Assembly: GCA_025449475.1 (NCBI GenBank)
Contig: JANWJM010000101.1
Location: 1-7,334 of the forward strand
DNA from: Thermoactinomycetaceae bacterium
GTDB lineage: Bacteria > Bacillota > Bacilli > Thermoactinomycetales > Thermoactinomycetaceae
Length of the DNA stretch: 7,334 nt
Direction of reading: 5' to 3'
Positions 1-5,354 of the stretch are shown here, piece by piece. How positions within the stretch are numbered: position 1 is the first letter of the stretch; every line of letters begins with the position of its first letter. Position numbers and translations under genes: made by a program. The notes under the pieces are model-generated. The model had not been told where the DNA came from. It saw only the letters and a list, made by a program, of their open reading frames with translations, and did not search any database.

Positions 1-837
1 ATGCTGTCGAATCACTCCGCGTGTATCGCGACCACCAGAGCCTGCTTCGGAACGAAAACAAGCACTATACGCTACAAACTGAAGCGGTAAATCGTCACCC
101 GATAGAATCTCATCCGCAAAATAATTGGTAACCGGAACTTCCGCAGTAGGAATCAGATAATAGTTCGTTCCAGCAACCGCAAATGAATCTTCGGCAAATT
201 TAGGAAGTTGTCCTGTTCCCGTCATACTTTTGGTATTGACCATATAGGGTGGAATAATTTCTTGATACCCATGCTCATCCACATGCAAGTCGAGCATAAA
301 GTTCATCAATGCTCGTTCCAGACGAGCCCCCAATCCCTGGTAGAAGACAAAACGAGACCCTGTAACTTTTGCAGCGCGCTCAAAATCAATGATCTTCAAT
401 TTTTCCGCAAGTTCCCAATGTGGTTTTAAAGGATAGGCAGGCTGAGGGATCTCGCCCCAATAGCGCACGGGTTGATTCTCATCCTCTGACAGTCCAATTG
501 GAACCGATTCATGGGGAATATTAGGGAGTGCAATCAGAATTTGATGGAGTTGTTCGTCCAATTCACGAAGTTCGCGATCATATTGTTTGATTTGTTCTCC
601 CACTTGCCGCATTTCTTTGATCTTTTCTTCGACATTCTGTTTGTTCTTTTTCTTTTCGGCTATTTCCCGGGAAACATCATTCCGCTTTTTCTTTAATTCG
701 TCGGTTTGTTGAACCAATTGACGCCGACACCGATCCAACTGCAAAAATGAATCCAAACCTTGAATATCTTCATTTCGATATCTTAGTTTTTCCTTTACTT
801 CTTCAAAATTCGCTCGTAACCGTTTGACATCTAACAA
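1..837 (-). CDS. serS: Seryl-tRNA synthetase, N-terminal part (partial, cut by left window edge)
   Basis: Cytoplasmic class II aminoacyl-tRNA synthetase that activates serine with ATP and charges tRNA-Ser (and tRNA-Sec where present). I translated 279 residues from 837 to 1; the family is about 425 long, so roughly the last third is missing. Residues 1-100 are the N-terminal tRNA-binding domain, with the long charged antiparallel coiled coil at about 28-100 (rich in K, E, Q). The catalytic core follows: a motif 1-like region at 172-200, the serine-contacting TAE (231-233), and motif 2 with FRSEAGSGGRDTRG at 261-274. Motif 3 lies outside the window. The start is TTG at 837-835: it is preceded by AAGGAGG (852-846) with 8 nt spacing, gives the typical MLDVKRLR N-terminus, and has no alternative in-frame start close upstream. 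An ATG a few bases downstream is out of frame. It is preceded by its own T-box leader, so expression should respond to uncharged tRNA-Ser. Confidence 0.97.
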   Translation of the reverse strand, partial: MLDVKRLRANFEEVKEKLRYRNEDIQGLDSFLQLDRCRRQLVQQTDELKKKRNDVSREIAEKKKNKQNVEEKIKEMRQVGEQIKQYDRELRELDEQLHQILIALPNIPHESVPIGLSEDENQPVRYWGEIPQPAYPLKPHWELAEKLKIIDFERAAKVTGSRFVFYQGLGARLERALMNFMLDLHVDEHGYQEIIPPYMVNTKSMTGTGQLPKFAEDSFAVAGTNYYLIPTAEVPVTNYFADEILSGDDLPLQFVAYSACFRSEAGSGGRDTRGVIRQH

Positions 838-845
838 AGAACACG

Positions 846-853
846 CCTCCTTC
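846..853 (-). promoter_or_regulatory. serS ribosome binding site supporting a TTG start
   Basis: GAAGGAGG on the minus strand, a near-perfect Shine-Dalgarno sequence, lies 8 nt upstream of the TTG at 837-835. No ATG or GTG sits in frame at a suitable distance, so this site decides the unusual start codon. Confidence 0.85.
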
Positions 854-857
854 AACT

Positions 858-895
858 AAAAAGAACCTTTGACCCAGAATAGGGACGAAAGGTTC
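858..895 (-). terminator. Rho-independent terminator of the serS T-box leader
   Basis: GAACCUUU (895-888) pairs with AAAGGUUC (870-863) over 8 bp, with an inner CCC/GGG helix in the loop, followed by UUUUU (862-858). The 5' arm overlaps the end of the T-box sequence, so the antiterminator and the terminator are mutually exclusive, as expected for this riboswitch class. It ends just upstream of the serS ribosome binding site. Confidence 0.9.
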
Positions 896-1100
896 CGCGT
901 TGCCACCCTTATTGATTCGACCAAATGGTCATAATCCACTCAACACGTTTTAACGGTTCGATACCGACGACGCTTTCAGATCAGGATTGATCTTTTCACA
1001 CGTTGCTCAGAGGTGGATTCACTATCTGTCTGGAACGATTCGCACCACCCATCGTCTCTCTGAAGCCAGAACAAGATAGATACTAGCCCCTTCATTGCTT
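858..1100 (-). promoter_or_regulatory. Serine T-box riboswitch (serS leader)
   Basis: This tRNA-sensing leader lets serS be transcribed when uncharged tRNA-Ser is abundant. Reading the minus strand, Stem I runs from about 1091 to 1009. AGGGG (1091-1087) pairs with CCUCU (1013-1009). Next comes an internal specifier loop with the AGUA (1084-1081) and GAA (1020-1018) elements, then helices CUAUCU/AGAUAG (1079-1074 with 1027-1022) and UCUGG/CCAGA. The distal end has an AGAGAG bulge (1061-1056) and a GGGUGGUGCGAA loop. The specifier directly after GAA is UCC (1017-1015), a serine codon. CAACGUGU (1005-998) can pair with ACGUGUUG (948-941) around an inner hairpin at 992-979, consistent with a Stem II region. 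GACCA/UGGUC (930-919) forms a Stem III-like hairpin. The T-box itself, GGGUGGCAACGCGG, is at 908-895. Its UGGC (905-902) would pair with tRNA 3' end GCCA, and G is the discriminator base of tRNA-Ser. Both tRNA contacts therefore agree on serine. Confidence 0.95.
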
Positions 1101-1105
1101 TAACA

Positions 1106-1135
1106 ATATTCTCTCATGATAGACCATACTGTGAA
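1106..1135 (-). promoter_or_regulatory. Tentative sigma-A promoter for the serS leader
   Basis: A TTCACA -35 candidate (1135-1130, 5 of 6 matches to TTGACA) is followed 18 nt later by GAATAT (1111-1106), a poor -10. The implied start near 1099 lies just before Stem I of the T-box, which is where it should be. The -10 match is weak, so only the general location is reasonable. Between this and the dacA stop (1136-1198) I see AT-rich sequence and no convincing dacA terminator. Confidence 0.4.
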
Positions 1136-1198
1136 ATATGAGGGAAAAATAGGTAAGGTTATCTTAACATAAAATTAATGGCTTTGCTAGTATCCGTT

Positions 1199-2431
1199 TT
1201 ACTCAAAAAAATAATTGAGTTTATCTCCCCATTCTCTCAACTGAAGTCTCAACCAACTCCCTTTCTCCATATCAGTTTTTGAAATTAACGGGACGGGTTC
1301 CATCCCTTTAATTTCCTCCCCGCGATAAAGCACGCGCACTTCACCGACAACGGTTCCTTGTTTGATAGGGGCTTGTAAGTGCTTTTTATAGGTCACTTGG
1401 TAGGTATATTGATTTAGTTCTTCCTTATTGATCGGCAGTCGAATCGGTTTGCTGACAACCACAGGAAGGCTTCTCTCAAGGGCATTGGGCAAAGAGAAAT
1501 ACTCGTTATTCGGAATTGCCTGTTGCGCAGGAATCAGCGTTTTTACTTCAAAATGATGAAAACCAAAATCGAGCAATTTTTTGGTTTCTTCAAAGCGAGC
1601 AACTTGGGATTTGGTCCCCATCACAACTGTGATCAACCGAAAATTACTCCGCTTGGCTGTCCCTGTAAAGCAATATCCCGCTGCGTTGGTATGCCCTGTT
1701 TTAAAACCATCCACTCCTTGATAAAATTGGCTCAAACCAGGGAGCATCCAATTCCAGTTATAATAACGGTGCGCACGAGGAGTTCCTTCAAAAAATGTAT
1801 AAGATGGTAAGGAAGTATATTGGACGATCTCAGGATGACTCTTCAACAGCTTTTGAGCTAAAATGGCTGTATCTCTTGCTGACATTACATGTCTCTCATC
1901 CCCGCCTGGAGGATCCGGATAGGATTCTTTGTTTAAACCTGTACTATTCCAAAAATGAGTGCGATTCATCCCCAATTCTTTGGCTTTTTGGTTCATCATC
2001 TGTACAAATTTTTCTTCCGATCCTGCAATATATTCTGCTAAAGCCACAGTCGCATCATTCGCAGACTGCACCACACTGGCAATAAGCAGCTCTTTGATCG
2101 AAACTTGATCTCCTGCAGCAAGATGAATTTGCGCTTCATCAATGGCTGCGGCCCTTGGGCTAATTGTGACCATATCCTCCCATGCAATATTTCCCTTCTT
2201 CACTTCATCAAATACGATAAATTGCGTCATCATCTTTGTCATACTGGCAGGGGGCTTGGGAAGATCCGATTGAAATTCAGATAGAACCACACCTGTTTCA
2301 AAATCCATCACAATATAGGAAGCAGCATCAATATTCGGTGAGTTGGTTTCGGCTGCCGTGGCGAAAGGAGGCAACCACAAGTAACACAAAAATAAAAGAA
2401 AATAAAAATAGCGTCCAAACTTTCTAAACAC
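1199..2431 (-). CDS. dacA: D-alanyl-D-alanine carboxypeptidase, PBP5/DacA type (peptidase S11)
   Basis: Low-molecular-weight penicillin-binding protein that removes the terminal D-Ala from peptidoglycan pentapeptides outside the cytoplasmic membrane. The 410-residue product starts with a signal peptide: basic MFRKFGR, a hydrophobic core at 8-22, and probable cleavage after ATA near residue 26. The catalytic S11 domain has all three active-site motifs: SMTK (S63 nucleophile, K66), SAN (123-125) and KTG (244-246). A PBP5_C-like beta domain spans about 285-385. The last 20 residues, rich in W, L, R and F, look like the amphipathic helix that anchors PBP5 to the membrane. B. subtilis PBP5 is slightly longer (about 443). 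The start is GTG (2431-2429), supported by AAAGGAG (2445-2439) with 7 nt spacing and by placing the signal peptide exactly at the N-terminus. A strong guaB terminator lies upstream, so dacA probably uses its own promoter. In B. subtilis pdxS and pdxT follow; here serS comes next. Confidence 0.96.
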   Translation of the reverse strand: MFRKFGRYFYFLLFLCYLWLPPFATAAETNSPNIDAASYIVMDFETGVVLSEFQSDLPKPPASMTKMMTQFIVFDEVKKGNIAWEDMVTISPRAAAIDEAQIHLAAGDQVSIKELLIASVVQSANDATVALAEYIAGSEEKFVQMMNQKAKELGMNRTHFWNSTGLNKESYPDPPGGDERHVMSARDTAILAQKLLKSHPEIVQYTSLPSYTFFEGTPRAHRYYNWNWMLPGLSQFYQGVDGFKTGHTNAAGYCFTGTAKRSNFRLITVVMGTKSQVARFEETKKLLDFGFHHFEVKTLIPAQQAIPNNEYFSLPNALERSLPVVVSKPIRLPINKEELNQYTYQVTYKKHLQAPIKQGTVVGEVRVLYRGEEIKGMEPVPLISKTDMEKGSWLRLQLREWGDKLNYFFE

Positions 2432-2458
2432 AAATTATCTCCTTTAATTTCATCATTT

Positions 2459-2486
2459 ATTCTATTAGTTTACAAAAAGGTCGCAA
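2459..2486 (-). promoter_or_regulatory. Probable sigma-A promoter of dacA
   Basis: TTGCGA (2486-2481, 4 of 6 to consensus) is followed by a 16-nt spacer and TAGAAT (2464-2459, 5 of 6). The expected transcript start is near 2452, giving a leader of about 20 nt that contains the AAAGGAG ribosome binding site. The -35 overlaps the last two bases of the U tract of the guaB terminator. It is the only good candidate in the short gap, and dacA needs one because of that terminator. Confidence 0.6.
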
Positions 2487-2522
2487 AAAAGAAAACAACA
2501 GAAAACGAAGTTCTGCTGTTTT
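2485..2522 (-). terminator. Rho-independent terminator of guaB
   Basis: A 12-bp stem (2522-2511 with 2503-2492, one G-U pair) with a 7-nt loop is followed on the minus strand by a C and six U residues (2490-2485). It begins about 45 nt after the guaB stop and should largely separate guaB transcription from dacA. Confidence 0.92.
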
Positions 2523-2566
2523 GATATACCACCGATTTCCCTTGTGTCCCTCTTTCTCCCATAAAA

Positions 2567-4024
2567 CTACTGATGGTAATTGGGCGCTTCCTTTGTAATC
2601 TGCACATCATGCGGGTGGCTTTCGCGAAGGGAAGCATTGGTGATTTTAATAAATTGCGTATTTTCTTTTAAATCTTGAATGGTCGGCGTTCCACAATAGC
2701 CCATGCCTGAGCGAATCCCGCCCACCAATTGATAGACAATATCCGCCAAGGGGCCTTTATACGGGACACGTCCTTCGATCCCTTCTGGGACCAACTTCTG
2801 AGCGTTTTCTTGGAAATATCGATCACTGCTACCTGCTTGCATCGCACCAATCGATCCCATTCCACGATATACCTTAAAGCGCCGACCTTGGTAAATTTCA
2901 GTATCACCCGGTGCCTCTTCAGTTCCCGCAAAAAGGCTGCCCAACATGACTGCATCTGCACCAGCTGCCAATGCTTTGACGATGTCCCCTGAGTAGCGAA
3001 TCCCACCGTCAGCAATAATGGGGACACCATATTCTCTGGCCACCGTGGCGCAATCATAGATTGCTGTAATCTGTGGAACACCAATCCCGGCTATCACACG
3101 TGTCGTGCAGATGGAGCCCGGTCCGATTCCTACCTTGACGATCGATGCGCCCGCTTTAATCAAATCACGTGTTCCTTCTCTTGTCGCAACATTTCCGGCA
3201 ACAATGACGAGATCGGGGTGTTCTTTTCGCAATTTTGCAACTTGACGGAGTACATCGATATGATGACCATGTGCTGTATCGACAACGACCAAATCCACCT
3301 CTGCTTCCACCAACTTTTTCACGCGATTGATGGAATCTTTTCCAACTCCCACTGCTGCCCCCACGAGAAGCCTCCCAAGCGAGTCTTTAGCTGCGTTGGG
3401 ATAAAGGGTCGCTTTCTCTATATCCTTAATCGTAATTAAACCCTTAAGGATTTGGTTTTCATCAACCAAAGGCAGTTTTTCAATCTTATGTCGCTGTAAG
3501 AGCAATTCTGCTTCTTCTAAGGTCGTTCCTACAGGGGCTGTGACTAAATTTTCTTTTGTCATCACTTCAGAGATTTCGATCGAATAATCGCGAATAAACC
3601 GCAAATCACGATTTGTAATGATTCCAACGAGTTTTCGATTCTCATCGACAATCGGAACCCCTGAAATACGATAATTGGCCATTAATGCTTCAGCATCATA
3701 TACCTTATGGTGTGGATGTAAATAAAATGGATTGGCAATTACACCACTTTCCGATCGTTTTACACGATCAACCTCCTCTGCCTGTTCGTCAATCTTCATA
3801 TTTTTATGAATGATGCCAATTCCCCCTTGACGAGCAATGGCAACCGCTAAGTCAGACTCTGTAACAGTATCCATCCCTGCACTAATCAAGGGGATTTGTA
3901 GTTGCACGCGATCATGCAAACGCGTACCAACGTTCACATCGCGCGGGAGTATTTCCGATTTGGAGGGAATGAGTAACACATCATCAAACGTCAAACCTTC
4001 TTTTGAAAATTTATCATTCCACAT
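2567..4024 (-). CDS. guaB: Inosine-5'-monophosphate dehydrogenase
   Basis: Oxidises IMP to XMP with NAD+, the committed and rate-controlling step of guanine nucleotide synthesis; soluble cytoplasmic tetramer/octamer. The 485-residue product (from the chosen start) opens with WNDKFSKEGLTFDDVLLIPS, very like B. subtilis GuaB. A tandem CBS (Bateman) insert spans about 95-203. The TIM-barrel carries the phosphate/IMP loop GPGSICTTR with catalytic Cys306, ADGGIRYSGD (338-347), and the mobile flap with R402-Y403 and GIEGR (415-419). It ends with the conserved ESHPHDVQITKE region. The frame stays open to another ATG at 4048, eight codons upstream (MSKGDDHS). I prefer 4024 because AAAGGGG inside that extension lies about 11 nt before it, the product then starts as its relatives do, and the 4048 ATG lacks a usable Shine-Dalgarno. 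It has its own promoter and terminator, so it is probably monocistronic. All catalytic residues are intact. Confidence 0.98.
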   Translation of the reverse strand: MWNDKFSKEGLTFDDVLLIPSKSEILPRDVNVGTRLHDRVQLQIPLISAGMDTVTESDLAVAIARQGGIGIIHKNMKIDEQAEEVDRVKRSESGVIANPFYLHPHHKVYDAEALMANYRISGVPIVDENRKLVGIITNRDLRFIRDYSIEISEVMTKENLVTAPVGTTLEEAELLLQRHKIEKLPLVDENQILKGLITIKDIEKATLYPNAAKDSLGRLLVGAAVGVGKDSINRVKKLVEAEVDLVVVDTAHGHHIDVLRQVAKLRKEHPDLVIVAGNVATREGTRDLIKAGASIVKVGIGPGSICTTRVIAGIGVPQITAIYDCATVAREYGVPIIADGGIRYSGDIVKALAAGADAVMLGSLFAGTEEAPGDTEIYQGRRFKVYRGMGSIGAMQAGSSDRYFQENAQKLVPEGIEGRVPYKGPLADIVYQLVGGIRSGMGYCGTPTIQDLKENTQFIKITNASLRESHPHDVQITKEAPNYHQ

Positions 4025-4088
4025 GGAGTGATCGTCCCCTTTGCTCATCCTATTCTCATACCGACTTGTTTTCTTTTATATTCTAGCA

Positions 4089-4117
4089 AGTCTACCAAGG
4101 GAATTTTTCACTGTCAA
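4089..4117 (-). promoter_or_regulatory. Sigma-A promoter of guaB
   Basis: A perfect TTGACA -35 (4117-4112), a 17-nt spacer and a TAGACT -10 (4094-4089, 4 of 6) predict a start near 4082 and a leader of about 58 nt to the chosen guaB start. No riboswitch is evident in so short a leader. Confidence 0.75.
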
Positions 4118-4134
4118 GAATGGATCTTATCACT

Positions 4135-4156
4135 TCTGTGGATAATCTGTGGATAA
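4135..4156. promoter_or_regulatory. Two tandem DnaA boxes upstream of guaB
   Basis: TCTGTGGATAA occurs twice head to tail (4135-4145 and 4146-4156). Each copy contains TGTGGATAA (4137-4145, 4148-4156), the exact complement of the consensus DnaA box TTATCCACA. The boxes have the same orientation and an 11-bp period, about one helical turn, so two DnaA molecules could bind the same DNA face. They lie in the guaB-yaaC divergent region, about 19 bp upstream of the guaB -35. The matches are direct observation; DnaA binding and a regulatory effect are inference. Confidence 0.75.
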
Positions 4157-4213
4157 CTAGCAAAGAAATTCACTATTATGCTTGAGGAGAGGAAGATCTT
4201 TATCTGTTCGGGT

Positions 4214-4241
4214 TATAAATCTTCTTTCATCTCCCTACAAT
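4214..4241 (+). promoter_or_regulatory. Weak candidate promoter for yaaC
   Basis: TACAAT (4236-4241, 5 of 6 to the -10 consensus) is the best -10 between the DnaA boxes and yaaC. The bases 17 nt upstream resemble the -35 consensus poorly, and an overlapping TATAAA (4214-4219) has no -35 either. The rest of 4157-4295 shows no other structure I can name. Confidence 0.25.
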
Positions 4242-4295
4242 AATATCAACAAATGTTCCAATCGATTTTGTCCGTTCTGCTAAGCGGGTGATGAC

Positions 4296-5354
4296 ATGGT
4301 ATCTCCTGTTCGTTTTATAACCTGTGAAAACAGTGAACAGTATATCTGGGAAAGATATCTTTCATGGGAGAATGAAACGCTTGTTTATCAACGACTGAAG
4401 AAAAAATATCACGCACAAAAAGTGAGTCATCCGGAGCGTGCTGCTTTTAAAAATACCCCATCGATCGTCTACTATATCAAGCAAGCGAGAGCCATTTTTC
4501 TGAAATCACACCACATTGACCGATGGTTTGATCCGCTCTCTTTTTACTATGGCATGATGAGTTTAAGCAAAGCGTTGATTCTTACTGTAGACACCGACTA
4601 TCCAAAACATACAGCGATTCTTCGTCATGGGCTATCCACTCGAAAACGAAAGAAGAGTGATTATCAATTTCTTTTTGACGCAATCAAAATCCAAAAAGAT
4701 GGATTACTCCCGCATATGGCACAGTTATTCCATCATTCTATTCCTGCAGGTACGACATATACCCCGGAAGAGCTGATGGGAATGATTCCGGAGTTACAAG
4801 AGAGTTTTCAAGAAGTGACAGGAAAAACGACGCTTTTTCCCATTCAGATACACTCTTCACCGTCCGACTCGGATCCCCTTGGGATGCTGATCAGCCTGGA
4901 TTCGCAGGTTCTTGATCATCTTCATTTTCCATTGTCTCGCTTGATTGAACGGTTGAATCAAGCAGGTCGCGAATCATTTTTTCAAGCTGAACCCGCCCAC
5001 AAGCATCCAGAACGGCTCTTTTTGCGGTGGCGACATCCACAAATCAATCATGTTTTGAATTGGGGATATGGTTTTTGTCATCCATCCTTTTACGAAAATA
5101 GTAAAGGCGACTACTTCCTTTGGTTGGGAAATAATCACCTTACTCATCCGATTCCGGAATGGATCGTTCATTATCTTTTATTATTTGCAATCGGTATGTT
5201 GTGTCGCTATGAAGTTCCACTATGGGGAGAGATCCTTGATACGGCAAAAGAATCGGTACTGATCGAACGGTTACTTCGAATTGTGAAGCGAAAGTTTCCC
5301 CATCTGATTCTTCAGTTCCTCGAAGGGGAAAAATGGATCGTGCTCATCGGCTAA
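4296..5354 (+). CDS. yaaC: YaaC family protein, function unknown
   Basis: The 352-residue protein is recognised as YaaC (YaaC-like family) from its position, divergent from guaB and facing gyrA as in B. subtilis, and from characteristic segments. These are DPLSFYYGMMSLSKALILTVD (79-99), the basic HGLSTRKRKK (111-120), KIQKDGLLPH (131-140), and the hydrophobic helix followed by CRYEVPLWGE (303-312). B. subtilis YaaC is somewhat shorter (about 315). There is no signal peptide. The stretch at about 289-303 is hydrophobic enough for a buried or membrane-peripheral helix, but I would not call it transmembrane. No catalytic motif is recognised and no biochemical role is known to me. The start is ATG 4296: an in-frame TAA at 4281 leaves no other choice, and GGGTGAT (4286-4292) is a partial Shine-Dalgarno. 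Its TAA (5352-5354) interlocks with the gyrA stop, leaving no intergenic terminator. It is the only gene here opposing the others. Confidence 0.88.
   Translation: MVSPVRFITCENSEQYIWERYLSWENETLVYQRLKKKYHAQKVSHPERAAFKNTPSIVYYIKQARAIFLKSHHIDRWFDPLSFYYGMMSLSKALILTVDTDYPKHTAILRHGLSTRKRKKSDYQFLFDAIKIQKDGLLPHMAQLFHHSIPAGTTYTPEELMGMIPELQESFQEVTGKTTLFPIQIHSSPSDSDPLGMLISLDSQVLDHLHFPLSRLIERLNQAGRESFFQAEPAHKHPERLFLRWRHPQINHVLNWGYGFCHPSFYENSKGDYFLWLGNNHLTHPIPEWIVHYLLLFAIGMLCRYEVPLWGEILDTAKESVLIERLLRIVKRKFPHLILQFLEGEKWIVLIG

Noticed and set aside
511..696. Hydrophobic 61-residue plus-strand frame that could pass for a small membrane protein
   Set aside because: It is the reverse complement of the K/E-rich coiled coil of serS (Lys and Glu codons read backwards give Phe and Leu), so the hydrophobicity is an artefact.
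1155..1175. GTTA/TAAC hairpin downstream of dacA as its terminator
   Set aside because: Only 4 bp of stem, AT-rich, with no U tract directly after it.
1523..2427. Three plus-strand open frames of 63-96 codons across dacA
   Set aside because: They are antisense to dacA, have no good ribosome binding sites, and their composition is that of reverse-complemented coding sequence.
2668..3084. 138-codon open frame on the minus strand inside guaB
   Set aside because: It lies wholly within the well-supported guaB gene in another frame, and its translation resembles no known protein; it is a shadow.
4205..4214. PurBox-like core (CCGAAC on the minus strand) upstream of guaB
   Set aside because: PurR needs two inverted boxes about 16-17 nt apart with AT-rich flanks. 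I find no partner and the flanks match poorly.
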